Below, in pieces: positions 17,876 to 26,022 of a stretch of DNA of 64,000 nt; the stretch's first letter is position 1, and the number at the start of each line of letters is the position of its first letter. The notes beneath the pieces were generated by a model. The model did no database searches. It had not been told where the DNA came from and worked only from the letters and a program-made list of their open reading frames with translations. Made by a program: the position numbers and the translations under genes. The stretch comes from Pantoea agglomerans NBRC 102470 (GTDB taxonomy: Bacteria > Pseudomonadota > Gammaproteobacteria > Enterobacterales > Enterobacteriaceae), in contig NZ_BCZA01000001.1 of assembly GCF_001598475.1 (NCBI RefSeq), positions 372,001-436,000 of the forward strand, written 5' to 3'.

Positions 17876-18040
17876 AGACGGTGCGGCGTGCAGGAAAGGC
17901 CTGCCTGACCGCAAAGGGATCCCGCATCCCTGCGGACTGGGCTCGCCATCCCTGGCTCGCACACTTTGCTCTTCAGGCAGGCCTTACCTGCACTATTGGC
18001 ATTGGTGCGGGGTTTTGCGGGATCAGGTCTGGATTGAGTG
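17876..18040. repeat. 164-bp fold-back repeat, copy 2
   Basis: Direct repeat of 17637-17800, differing only at a handful of positions (for example CTTCAGGCAGG against CTTCATGCAGG). In this copy the terminal inverted repeats pair better: CAGGAAAGGCCTGCCTGA against the complement of TTCAGGCAGGCCTTACCTG. The copies are separated by 75 bp of unrelated sequence. Confidence 0.8.
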
Positions 18041-18133
18041 GGCGTATGTCTTGGTGGTAAGGCTGGCATCGGTGCGTTCTGTTAAGGAAAGGGGCAACTA
18101 ATCCTGACAATGATGATTAAGCGTCTGGCGGGG

Positions 18134-18487
18134 TTAAAGCTCCTCCCACGCAGGCAGGTTATGAACTTTTTTTCGATGTGCGTGAAACAGTGCCATTGTC
18201 GTACCGAAGAACAGACCTGCGATCAGATTGGGTATCAGCGAATAGTTGTCGTCAGACACGCCCGGAAGAGAAGGCAATAAGAGCAGCAGTGGCATCATCA
18301 GCGTGTACATGCTGGCAAACACCACAAGATTGAGCCAGAAAGGAGTGAAACTCGGGGGTGGAAGATGGATATTCATTTTCCATAACAAACGATGTAATGG
18401 CGGAGCAGAGTGACTCGGCCACATTTCCTTCGCTGCCATCAGGGCTAAAGCCCGCGCTTTCCTGCGCTCGAAAATCTCGTTTTTCAT
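18134..18487 (-). CDS. DUF6404-like small membrane protein
   Basis: 117 residues starting MKNEIFERRKARALALM. The N-terminal cytosolic helix is followed by two transmembrane segments (about 55-78 and 85-105) and a short basic tail. It resembles the DUF6404 family of enterobacterial small membrane proteins, of unknown function; this assignment rests on memory of the family pattern (ERR...AL..M, W...PP....LLW). ATG 18487 is preferred to an upstream ATG because it begins the conserved part. Confidence 0.65.
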   Translation of the reverse strand: MKNEIFERRKARALALMAAKEMWPSHSAPPLHRLLWKMNIHLPPPSFTPFWLNLVVFASMYTLMMPLLLLLPSLPGVSDDNYSLIPNLIAGLFFGTTMALFHAHRKKVHNLPAWEEL

Positions 18488-18598
18488 CGTTTTATCATCC
18501 GTTACATCCCTGCTTAGCATTCGCTCTGGAGCGTAACTTAATCCTGTGGCTGTCTGATGACAGCAAGTGGCTGAATCGATGTTGTTTCGACAGGCATG

Positions 18599-18682
18599 AC
18601 ATCGCCCGCTTCAGAGGCAGCGGGAACACGAGGACCTGGACGGCGCTTGATTTAGAGGCATTTGCCTGCGGAGAACTGATGT
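18599..18682 (-). pseudogene. Degenerate copy of the 3' end of the DeoR-family regulator
   Basis: On the minus strand this stretch reads ...VQVLVFPLPLKRAM, matching the C terminus ...VKVLVAPLPLKRAM of the regulator at 19563-20375. At DNA level 18599-18682 aligns with 19565-19651, with the stretch around ATCGCCCGCTTCAG conserved and the rest scattered with substitutions and a small gap. It has lost the regulator's stop codon and everything upstream, so it is a remnant. It bounds, with the intact gene, the mazEF segment. Confidence 0.6.
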
Positions 18683-18821
18683 TGCTTACGGGGTGCGCTA
18701 TGCGTCTTTTTAGCGTGAGAATGGGCGCAGAGGGCGGATAAGGGTGACACGGACCATCACCTGCAGAATGTTGCACGGACTGACAGGCCCGTTATGTCTG
18801 ATGATTAAGAGACCGCAGAGT

Positions 18822-19157
18822 CTATAAGCCAATGATAACTTTTATCTTAGCGCGAATTTGCTGAAGTTCGTTTGCGGAAACAACGCCTTTTTTGGTTGCT
18901 CCCCTGACTTTCCAGGCGATGCTTTTCACTTGATCGGATAAGGCGACGCTTTCTTTTTCAGCACTTATGGGGACTTCAAACGGATACCCCTTTGACAGGG
19001 TGGTGCAGGGGACACAGAGACACATGCCGGTCTTGTCATTGTAAGCAAACGGGCTAAGAACAATAGCGGGTCTGTGACCTGCCTGCTCACTGCCTTTGGT
19101 CGGATCAAAATCCACCCAGATGATATCTCCCGCATCAGGGACAAAACGGCTTACCAT
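18822..19157 (-). CDS. mazF: mRNA interferase toxin MazF
   Basis: Ribosome-independent endoribonuclease toxin of 111 residues, the length of E. coli MazF, with the same signatures: MVSRFVPDAGDIIWVDFDPT, KGSEQAGHRPAIVLSP (catalytic-site Arg), LCVPCTT, FEVPIS and DQVKSIAWK. Its ATG abuts the mazE stop (TAAATG), so toxin and antitoxin are coupled. In E. coli mazEF sits next to relA; here it is in an accessory region. Confidence 0.95.
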   Translation of the reverse strand: MVSRFVPDAGDIIWVDFDPTKGSEQAGHRPAIVLSPFAYNDKTGMCLCVPCTTLSKGYPFEVPISAEKESVALSDQVKSIAWKVRGATKKGVVSANELQQIRAKIKVIIGL

Positions 19158-19406
19158 TTACCAAATCTCCTTCCCGACAGGTTCACCCCATTCGACTGGA
19201 TCGTGCAGATTTTCCTCTGTCACGCCTTCAAGCAGTTCTTCAAGAGAGTAACCCACTTCCTGTTTGACAGGCTCGATAATGAGTTTCCCTTCAACTAAAT
19301 CGATTTTAATTTCGTCATCAATATTAAGATTTAGTGCCTGCATCAATGTCGCCGGGATACGTATCGCCGGAGAGTTACCCCAGCGTTTAACCTTTCCATG
19401 AATCAT
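19158..19406 (-). CDS. mazE: Antitoxin MazE
   Basis: 82-residue antitoxin, same length as E. coli MazE. The N-terminal AbrB/MazE swapped-hairpin DNA-binding domain ([38 protein letters not shown], about 7-47) is followed by the acidic, flexible MazF-binding tail ending GEPVGKEIW. First gene of the pair; ribosome site GGAGA about 9 nt upstream of the ATG. Expected to autorepress with MazF at the upstream palindromes. Confidence 0.95.
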   Translation of the reverse strand: MIHGKVKRWGNSPAIRIPATLMQALNLNIDDEIKIDLVEGKLIIEPVKQEVGYSLEELLEGVTEENLHDPVEWGEPVGKEIW

Positions 19407-19424
19407 TTAACTTGTCTCCAATAC

Positions 19425-19466
19425 ACAATGTAGATACATGCTAGCGCAATATACATTGTATACACA
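19425..19466 (-). promoter_or_regulatory. mazEF promoter/operator candidate
   Basis: Inverted repeat ACAATGTA (19425-19432) and TACATTGT (19452-19459) with a 19-nt spacer; a further TGTATAC half overlaps at 19457-19463. Placed directly upstream of mazE, where MazE-type antitoxins bind alternating palindromes. Confidence 0.55.
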
Positions 19467-19562
19467 AGTGATGTGAGCCAGAGCTGTACGTATTAGCCTT
19501 TTTTGGCAGATGCAGCCCACAGGCCAGGTTAACCGCATATAAAGAAAGCGGGAGCGATGAGG

Positions 19563-20375
19563 TTACATCGCCCGCTTCAGCGGCAGCGGGGCCACCAGCA
19601 CTTTCACGCCTAGCGCTTCAAACGCTTTGACCTGCGCAGTGCTGATGCCGCTGTCGGTGATCAGGTAGTGGATATTGCTCCAGTCACAGGGCAGCGCGAA
19701 CATCGAAACCTTGTCGATTTTGCTGGAGTCAGCGACCACGTAAACCGTGCTGGCGGATTTGATCATCGCCAGCTTTACCTTGATGTCGGTTTCACTGGGG
19801 AAGCTCAGGCCCAGACGCGGTGAGATGCAGGCGGTCGCCAGGAAGAGTTTACCGGCCAGCACGTTTTCGAAGAAGCTGGCCGCCTTTTCGCCGGAGGTAG
19901 AGAGCGTCGGAAATTTAAAGGTACCGCCGGTCAGCAGGATGTTGATCCCCGGCTCGCCGCCCAGTTTCAGGGCGATATTCACCGCGGTTGTCACGACCGA
20001 CAGGCGGCGGATGTGGCTGATGGCATCGGTGATCGCGGTGGTCGTGGTGCCGGAATCGAAAATCACCGTGTCGCCATTTTCGATATGCTGCGCCGCCAGT
20101 CGGCCAATCGCCTCTTTCTCTTCCAGATGTGTCTGCCGCTCCAGCAGCATCGCCCCGGTATTCTGTTTGCCCGTCATCAGCGTCGCGCCACCATGGTAGC
20201 GCTGCACAAAGCCCTGTTTTTGCAGCATGCGAAGGTCGCTGCGTAAGGTGGCTTCGGTCAGTCCAAAGGTCTCCGTCAAAGCTTTAACCGTGACCGTGCC
20301 ATCCTCACGGATCATCTCCAGAATTTTCTCGCGGCGTTGCTGCATGTCAGCGAACTGCTCACTTTTGCTTTTCAA
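19563..20375 (-). CDS. DeoR-family transcriptional regulator of the sugar/polyol ABC locus
   Basis: 270 residues from a TTG start at 20375, which follows a GGGAG ribosome site by 8 nt; an internal ATG at 20345 would give 260 residues. The N-terminal winged helix (QQRREKILEMIREDG, LTEATLRSDLRMLQKQGFVQRYHGGA, about 11-65) is the DeoR type. The C-terminal DeoRC sensor domain has the family motif IFDSGTTT near 113-120 and a D-S-S-K segment (VVADSSKIDK). It is divergent from the dehydrogenase/ABC operon and is its probable repressor, with an unknown phosphorylated sugar as effector. Confidence 0.88.
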   Translation of the reverse strand: MKSKSEQFADMQQRREKILEMIREDGTVTVKALTETFGLTEATLRSDLRMLQKQGFVQRYHGGATLMTGKQNTGAMLLERQTHLEEKEAIGRLAAQHIENGDTVIFDSGTTTTAITDAISHIRRLSVVTTAVNIALKLGGEPGINILLTGGTFKFPTLSTSGEKAASFFENVLAGKLFLATACISPRLGLSFPSETDIKVKLAMIKSASTVYVVADSSKIDKVSMFALPCDWSNIHYLITDSGISTAQVKAFEALGVKVLVAPLPLKRAM

Positions 20376-20484
20376 TCGAAATGCTCCCTTTTCCAATAAC
20401 CTGAGAAGTCGGGCGAACAAGGTCTTAGTGGCTGAGTTTAACGCGCCATTTTTATGAATGCGAGATAGCCTGATCTGCCTTTGG

Positions 20485-20498
20485 TTTTCGAACGAAAA
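20485..20498. promoter_or_regulatory. Candidate DeoR-family operator, site 1
   Basis: Palindrome TTTTCG-AA-CGAAAA between the divergent regulator and dehydrogenase genes; the same TTCGAAAA half recurs at 20669-20682. Confidence 0.5.
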
Positions 20499-20668
20499 TA
20501 TAAAATGTGCAGGTTATTGAATCTCTCACGCTTTCCGGATTGCAGCCAGCTGCCTTTATTCCGGGACTGGAAGCCAGATCACGTCTTTTCAATCAGATAA
20601 GCCGCTTTGCAGGTCAGATGGTCGAAATTTGATCTGCTCCACACAACATTTCTTTTCGATAGCTTATA

Positions 20669-20682
20669 TTTTTGTTCGAAAA
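20669..20682. promoter_or_regulatory. Candidate DeoR-family operator, site 2
   Basis: TTTTTGTTCGAAAA is a one-mismatch version of site 1, located about 45 bp before the dehydrogenase start; TTCTTTTCGATAG at 20650-20662 may be a further half-site. Confidence 0.45.
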
Positions 20683-20727
20683 TGAGTGAGTCAACGGCAT
20701 CGGCAAAAATCTGAGGGGAAGAGTGGG

Positions 20728-21525
20728 ATGAGTGGTGAATATGACGTAAACCTGCGCTACGGCGTGGATACCACAATGAATCTGGCTGGCAAAGTGGCCG
20801 TCGTGACCGGCGGGCTGGGCGGTATCGCGATGGCGACCAATGGCATGTTGCTGGAGAAGGGCGCGAGTCTGGCACTACTCTATCCGCCGTTTGAAGCAGA
20901 GAAGGTGGCCAGCCTGAGGGCAGATTTCCCCGTCGAGCGGGTGCAGTTTGTCTGCTGTGACGTTACCGAGCCCGCGTCGGTTGAACAGGCTTTTGACGAT
21001 GTGGTTTCCCACTATGGCCGGATCGATATCCTGGTGAACTGCGCAGGCTACGTGATGCTGCAGCCGGTGATCGAGACCGATTTTGCCGAGTGGCAGAAGC
21101 AGATTGCGGTGAATCTCACCGGGCCTTTTCTCTGCTCACAGGCCGCCGCACGGCTGATGATCCGTGCCGGTGCGGGCGGCAAAATTATTAATATCGCCTC
21201 CCAGGCGGCATCCATCGCTATCGACAACCATGTCGCCTACACCTCAGCCAAAGCGGGCCTGCTGGGCATGACCAAAGTGATGGCCAAAGAGTTTGCCCCG
21301 CATCGCATCAACGTTAACACCCTGTCGCCCACCGTGGTGCTGACGCCGATGGGCGAAAAGGCCTGGCGCGGCGAGAAGGGCGAGCAGATGAAGAAACTGA
21401 TTCCGCTCGGACGCTTTGCCTATACCGATGAGATCGCCGCTGCGGTGCTGTTTTTCGCCAGCAACGGCAGCGACATGATCACCGGCGCCGATTTGATGAT
21501 CGATGGGGGCTTTACCATCTGGTAA
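20728..21525 (+). CDS. Short-chain dehydrogenase/reductase, ABC locus gene 1
   Basis: 265-residue classical SDR, cytoplasmic, likely NAD(P)-dependent. Cofactor loop TGGLGGIA near 30-37, CAG of the NNAG motif (LVNCAGYV), catalytic Ser in INIASQAAS and the YxxxK pair in VAYTSAKAG. The C terminus ends GADLMIDGGFTIW, as in sugar and polyol dehydrogenases. ATG 20728 with a GAGGGGAAG site is chosen; an in-frame GTG at 20686 overlaps a putative operator and was rejected. The substrate is unknown; it is probably a polyol or sugar imported by the adjacent ABC system. Confidence 0.88.
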   Translation: MSGEYDVNLRYGVDTTMNLAGKVAVVTGGLGGIAMATNGMLLEKGASLALLYPPFEAEKVASLRADFPVERVQFVCCDVTEPASVEQAFDDVVSHYGRIDILVNCAGYVMLQPVIETDFAEWQKQIAVNLTGPFLCSQAAARLMIRAGAGGKIINIASQAASIAIDNHVAYTSAKAGLLGMTKVMAKEFAPHRINVNTLSPTVVLTPMGEKAWRGEKGEQMKKLIPLGRFAYTDEIAAAVLFFASNGSDMITGADLMIDGGFTIW

Positions 21526-21580
21526 GGCCAATCCAGCACCCGGGAATTCATACCCTGCCATAACGATAAGAGAGAACATC

Positions 21581-22516
21581 ATGAAAAACCGTACTTTGCT
21601 GTGCACTGCCGTGGCTGCCTGTCTGGTTTCGCAGGCGGCGTTTGCCGCCGAAAAGGGCACCATTATGATTCTGGTTAACTCACTCGATAATCCCTACTAC
21701 GCCTCCGAAGCCAAAGGCGCCAATCTCAAAGCACAGGAGCTGGGTTACAAAACGACGGTGCTGTCGCACGGCGAAGATGTGAAGAAACAGAGCGAACTAA
21801 TCGACGCCGCTATCGGTAAAAAAGTGCAGGGTATCGTGCTGGATAACGCCGACTCCACCGCCAGCGTGGCGGCGATTAAAAAAGCCAAAGATGCCGGGAT
21901 CCCGGTGGTGCTGATCAACCGCGAAATCCCGGTGGATGACGTGGCGCTGGCGCAGATCACCCACAACAACTTCCAGGCGGGTTCAGACGTTGCCAACGTC
22001 TTTGTTGAAAAGATGGGCGAAAAGGGCAAATACGCCGAACTCGCCTGTAACCTGGCGGATAACAACTGCGTGACACGCTCGAAATCGTTCCATCAGGTGC
22101 TGGATCAGTATCCTGATATGCAGAGCGTGGCGCGTCAGGATGCCAAAGGCACGCTGATCGACGGCAAGCGCATTATGGACAGCATCCTTCAGGCGCATCC
22201 GGATGTGAAAGGGGTGATCTGCGGTAACGGCCCGGTGGCGCTGGGCGCCATAGCCGCGCTGAAGGCGGCCGGTCGCAACGATGTCATCGTGGTGGGGATT
22301 GATGGCAGCAACGACGAACGCGATGCAGTGAAAGCGGGCACGCTGAAAGCCACGGTCATGTTGCAGGCGCAGGCGATTGCCGCTGAAGGGGTGACCGATC
22401 TCGATAACTTCATTCAGAAGGGCGTGAAGCCGGAAAAACAGCGGGTGATGTTCCGCGGCATTCTGATTACCCCGGAAAACGCTAAAGGTGTACAGGACTT
22501 TAACTACAAGTCGTAA
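21581..22516 (+). CDS. Periplasmic sugar-binding protein of ribose-type ABC importer
   Basis: 311 residues. Signal peptide MKNRTLLCTAVAACLVSQAAFA then AEKGTI. Mature protein is a periplasmic-binding-protein type 1 fold of the ribose/xylose family: ILVNSLDNPYYASEAKGA, IVLDNADSTASVAAIKKAKD, PVVLINREI, ICGNGPVALGAIAAL and VVGIDGSNDERDAVKAG. It captures an unidentified sugar or polyol. 55 bp downstream of the SDR gene and co-directional with the ATPase and permease. Confidence 0.92.
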   Translation: MKNRTLLCTAVAACLVSQAAFAAEKGTIMILVNSLDNPYYASEAKGANLKAQELGYKTTVLSHGEDVKKQSELIDAAIGKKVQGIVLDNADSTASVAAIKKAKDAGIPVVLINREIPVDDVALAQITHNNFQAGSDVANVFVEKMGEKGKYAELACNLADNNCVTRSKSFHQVLDQYPDMQSVARQDAKGTLIDGKRIMDSILQAHPDVKGVICGNGPVALGAIAALKAAGRNDVIVVGIDGSNDERDAVKAGTLKATVMLQAQAIAAEGVTDLDNFIQKGVKPEKQRVMFRGILITPENAKGVQDFNYKS

Positions 22517-22558
22517 TTAAACGCTGTCGCGCCTGCGAAAGCGGGCGCCAGGGAGAAG

Positions 22559-23173
22559 ATGATGTCCCGAAGAGTCTGGCTGACGCTGGTGGTCTTGCTG
22601 TTAAGCGGCTGCAAAATTGTGTCGCAGCAGGAGCTGGCTGCCCTGAAAAATCCCCCCAATCCGAAAATGGCGAACATCGACCAGCTCTGGCAGCAGAAAC
22701 TGGTGCCACAGGTTCAGGCAGAGGCTAAACCGCTGGCGACGCTGATGAAGTCATTGCAGTCTGCCAAAGACTTTGACAGTGCCTGTCAGAGCTACGGTTA
22801 TCGCAGTCAGGCTGAGAATCCCTGTGTCTTCAGCGTCTCGGTTAGCGGCGAGGTGACCGCCGTGAATACCACGTCACGCAGCGGAAAGATGACCGTGAAA
22901 GATGAATCAGGTGACAGTGTCACAATTCAGGTGGGGCCAATCATTCGTGGCACCGCTTTGCGGGATGTCTACAAAGGCGTGAGCTATCAGGACTTCAATG
23001 ACCAGGTGCTGTTTGGTGATTACGGCAAGGCGATTAACCAGCACGCCTCCACTCTGATGCAGCAGTTTGCGCCGAAGGTGGGCGATAAAGTGAGGGTTTC
23101 CGGCGTGTTCAGCAGCTGGGACATTCCGCAGCAGCTGCCGGATATCACTCCGGCTGCGATCACCCGGCAATAA
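22559..23173 (+). CDS. DUF2291-type periplasmic lipoprotein
   Basis: 204 residues with lipoprotein signal (VWLTLVVLLLSGC, lipobox LLSGC). The mature part, with VSVSGEVTAVNTTSRSG, DSVTIQVGPIIRGTALRD and VYKGVSYQDFNDQV, resembles the DUF2291 family, which is found inside ribose-type ABC transporter operons; its function is unknown. Two ATGs (22559 and 22562) are in frame; the second is better spaced from GGGAG. Ten bases separate it from the ATPase gene. Confidence 0.8.
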   Translation: MMSRRVWLTLVVLLLSGCKIVSQQELAALKNPPNPKMANIDQLWQQKLVPQVQAEAKPLATLMKSLQSAKDFDSACQSYGYRSQAENPCVFSVSVSGEVTAVNTTSRSGKMTVKDESGDSVTIQVGPIIRGTALRDVYKGVSYQDFNDQVLFGDYGKAINQHASTLMQQFAPKVGDKVRVSGVFSSWDIPQQLPDITPAAITRQ

Positions 23174-23183
23174 GGAGCGGCAG

Positions 23184-24716
23184 ATGCAAAATCCTCAACC
23201 GCAACAGTCCGGCGACGTGATTATCGAAACGCGCAACGTGTCGCGTCTTTATCCCGGCGTGACCGCGCTCGATCAGGTCAGTTATCGGGTCTACCGCAAT
23301 AAAGTTAACGTGCTAATCGGTGAGAACGGCGCCGGTAAGTCCACCATGATGAAGATGCTGGCGGGTGTAGAGACGCCGTCGTCGGGCGAGATTCTGCTGG
23401 ATGGCAAGGTGGTGTCTCTGAACTCCACGCATCAGGCGGAGAAGCAGGGGATCAGCATCATTTTTCAGGAGCTGAATCTGTTTCCCAACATGAACGTGAT
23501 GGACAACATCTTTATCGCCAATGAGTATTTCCAGCGCGGGGTGATCAATGAAAAGTATCAGTACGCGCTGGCAAAGTCGCTGCTGGAGCGGCTGCAGCTG
23601 GATGTCGATCCTTACGCGCCGCTGGGTGAGTTGGGTATTGGTCATCAGCAGCTGGTGGAGATTGCCCGGGCGCTGTCGAAGGATACCCGGGTACTTATCA
23701 TGGATGAACCGACCAGCGCCCTGAGCCAGTCTGAAGTGAAAGTGCTGTTTAACGTCATCGATCAGCTTAAGCGACGCGGTGTCACCATTATCTACATCTC
23801 TCACCGGCTGGAAGAGCTGATGGAGATTGGCGATCACATCACCATTTTCCGCGATGGCCGTTTTATCAGTGAGCGCGAGGTACGGGACGCCAGCGTGCCG
23901 TGGATTATCGCCCAGATGGTGGGTGACAAGAAAAAGCAGTTCGACTATCAGCCTGCGCCACAGGGGGAAACGGTGCTGGAGGTAGAGGGCCTGACTGCGC
24001 TGCATCAGAACGGCGGTTACAAGCTGAATGACGTCAGTTTTACGCTGCGCAAAGGCGAGGTGATCGGCATTTATGGTCTGCTGGGTGCCGGACGTACCGA
24101 GCTGTTTAAGGGGCTGATTGGCCTGATGCCCTGTCAGTCGGGCCGGGTACGTTTAGCGGGCAGGGATCTGGCGAAACGCAGCTTCCAGCAGCGGCTGAAA
24201 AGTGGCATAGCGCTGGTGCCCGAAGATCGCAAAGGCGAAGGGGTGATTGAACTGATGTCGGTCACCGCCAACATGACGCTCTCTGACTTCAGCCTGCGCG
24301 GTTTTCGACGCGCGCTGGGGCTGTTGAATCCTGCCAGGGAGCAGCAGCGGGTCAGTGAGATGATCGGCCATCTGGCGATTAAAGTCAGCGATCCCGACCT
24401 GCCGGTTACGGCGCTGAGCGGCGGTAATCAGCAGAAGGTGGTGCTGGGTAAAGCGCTGATGACCGGGCCGCAGGTGGTGCTGCTGGATGAGCCAACGCGC
24501 GGTATCGACGTGGGTGCCAAAACCGACGTCTATCACCTGATTGGCAGTCTGGCACAGCAGGGGCTGGCAGTGATGTTCTCCTCGTCTGAACTGGATGAGG
24601 TGATGGCGCTGGCGGACCGCATTTTAGTGATGGCCGATGGCCGGATTACTGCCGATCTGCCGCGCGCAGCGGCGACGCGAGAACATCTGATTGCGGCATC
24701 AACCCCGCAGGATTAA
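23184..24716 (+). CDS. ABC transporter ATP-binding protein, tandem-domain ribose type
   Basis: 510 residues with two nucleotide-binding domains, like RbsA/XylG. Domain 1: Walker A GENGAGKST (46-54), degenerate signature LGIGHQQ, Walker B LIMDEPTSAL. Domain 2: Walker A replaced by GLLGAGRTE, intact signature LSGGNQQ, Walker B LLDEPTRGIDVGA. This asymmetry is normal for the family. Energises import through the permease at 24944. A repeat element lies directly after its stop codon, splitting it from the permease. Confidence 0.95.
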   Translation: MQNPQPQQSGDVIIETRNVSRLYPGVTALDQVSYRVYRNKVNVLIGENGAGKSTMMKMLAGVETPSSGEILLDGKVVSLNSTHQAEKQGISIIFQELNLFPNMNVMDNIFIANEYFQRGVINEKYQYALAKSLLERLQLDVDPYAPLGELGIGHQQLVEIARALSKDTRVLIMDEPTSALSQSEVKVLFNVIDQLKRRGVTIIYISHRLEELMEIGDHITIFRDGRFISEREVRDASVPWIIAQMVGDKKKQFDYQPAPQGETVLEVEGLTALHQNGGYKLNDVSFTLRKGEVIGIYGLLGAGRTELFKGLIGLMPCQSGRVRLAGRDLAKRSFQQRLKSGIALVPEDRKGEGVIELMSVTANMTLSDFSLRGFRRALGLLNPAREQQRVSEMIGHLAIKVSDPDLPVTALSGGNQQKVVLGKALMTGPQVVLLDEPTRGIDVGAKTDVYHLIGSLAQQGLAVMFSSSELDEVMALADRILVMADGRITADLPRAAATREHLIAASTPQD

Positions 24717-24923
24717 GAGCCTGACCCATCAGGCTATTTTATTTGTCCGTCTGAACCTGGGCAGTGGTCACACAGGCTGCTTTAGCAACCTGAACGCCCG
24801 TCAGGGCGGCCCTGAAGGGGCGAGCACAGCGAGTAATCCTGACGTACTGCGTGTACGTGCCGGTTGTTCCGCGCTGTCCGTGTCCAGACTGCCTGAAACT
24901 ATTACGCCTGGCGGGCCAGGCTC
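24717..24923. repeat. 207-bp palindromic element between ABC genes, terminal inverted repeats
   Basis: Ends are imperfect 18-bp inverted repeats: GAGCCTGACCCATCAGGC (24717-24734) and GCCTGGCGGGCCAGGCTC (24906-24923), 15 of 18 pairing. Each end is itself nearly palindromic. TAA lies immediately outside both ends, which fits a 3-bp target duplication that includes the ATPase stop codon. The interior has no credible ORF. Likely a MITE or similar non-autonomous repeat inserted in the operon; it may alter processing of the transcript. Confidence 0.65.
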
Positions 24924-24943
24924 TAAGCTGGCCGGAGAATTTC

Positions 24944-26011
24944 ATGAACCAAAAATATCTGCTCTATATGTACCTGCTCAAGGCCCGCACCTTTATTGCG
25001 TTGCTGATTGTGGTCGGCTTTTTCAGCGTGATGGTGCCGAACTTTCTTACCCCCTCTAACCTGCTGATCATGACGCAGCACGTGGCGATTACCGGCCTGC
25101 TGGCCATTGGTATGACGCTGGTGATCCTGACCGGCGGTATCGATCTCTCGGTGGGTGCGGTCGCCGGGATCTGCGGCATGGTGGCGGGCGCACTGCTCAC
25201 CAATGGCATCCCGTTGTGGGGCGGCAATACGCTGTTTCTCAACGTGCCTGAAGTGATTCTGGTGGTGGCCATCTTTGGCGTGCTGGTGGGGCTGATTAAC
25301 GGCACGGTGATCACCCGACTGGGCGTCGCACCCTTTATCTGCACCCTGGGCATGATGTATGTGGCGCGCGGTGCGGCGTTGCTGTTCAACGACGGCGGCA
25401 CCTACGCCAACCTGGTGGGAGTGCCCGCGCTGGGCAACACCGGCTTTTCGCTGCTCGGCTCCGGCACCGTACTGGGCGTTTATCTGCCAATCTGGCTGAT
25501 GCTCGGCTTTTTACTGCTCGGCCTCTACCTGACGCGCAAAACCCCGCTGGGTCGTTATATCTACGCCATTGGCGGCAATGAGTCCGCCGCGCGACTGGCG
25601 GGTGTGCCGATTATCAAGGTGAAAGTCTTTGTCTACGCCTTTTCCGGCCTCTGCGCGGGACTCGTCGGGCTGGTGGTGGCCTCTCAGTTGCAGACCGCGC
25701 ACCCGATGACCGGCAACATGTTTGAGATGGATGCCATTGGTGCCACCGTGCTGGGCGGCACGGCGCTGGCGGGTGGACGTGGCCGGGTTTCCGGCTCGAT
25801 TATTGGCGCTTTCGTTATCGTCTTCCTGGCGGATGGCATGGTGATGATGGGCGTCAGCGATTTCTGGCAGATGGTGATCAAAGGTCTGGTGATTGTGACT
25901 GCGGTAGTCATCGACCAGTTCCAGCAACGTCTGCAAAGCAAAGTGGTGCTGCTGCGTCGCCATGAAAAAAAGCAGCAGGCAGCCCCCCTTACTGATGTTC
26001 GTCACAGTTAA
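24944..26011 (+). CDS. ABC transporter permease, ribose/RbsC type
   Basis: 355 residues, about eight to ten transmembrane helices. BPD_transp_2 family features: LAIGMTLVILTGGIDLSVGA (about 58-77), LIARL-like IKVKVFVYAFSGL, and the EAA-like segment FEMDAIGATVLGGTALAGGR near 262-281. The real start is ATG 24944 with a CCGGAGAA site; the frame is open further upstream through the repeat but that part is not conserved. Forms the membrane channel for the SBP/ATPase of the same operon. Confidence 0.93.
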   Translation: MNQKYLLYMYLLKARTFIALLIVVGFFSVMVPNFLTPSNLLIMTQHVAITGLLAIGMTLVILTGGIDLSVGAVAGICGMVAGALLTNGIPLWGGNTLFLNVPEVILVVAIFGVLVGLINGTVITRLGVAPFICTLGMMYVARGAALLFNDGGTYANLVGVPALGNTGFSLLGSGTVLGVYLPIWLMLGFLLLGLYLTRKTPLGRYIYAIGGNESAARLAGVPIIKVKVFVYAFSGLCAGLVGLVVASQLQTAHPMTGNMFEMDAIGATVLGGTALAGGRGRVSGSIIGAFVIVFLADGMVMMGVSDFWQMVIKGLVIVTAVVIDQFQQRLQSKVVLLRRHEKKQQAAPLTDVRHS

Positions 26012-26022
26012 CAGGAGCGATT

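Noticed and set aside
17601-18040. CRISPR array
   Set aside because: The octamer array has no spacers and the larger repeats are two 164-bp units; no Cas gene is present.
17423-18069. Several overlapping 60-111 codon ORFs on both strands
   Set aside because: They translate the 164-bp repeat and the octamer array; the same peptide appears in both copies because the DNA is repeated, not because it is coding.
23313-24005. 230-codon minus-strand ORF
   Set aside because: Antisense to the ABC ATPase gene with Walker motifs; His/Gln/Arg-rich translation typical of shadow frames.
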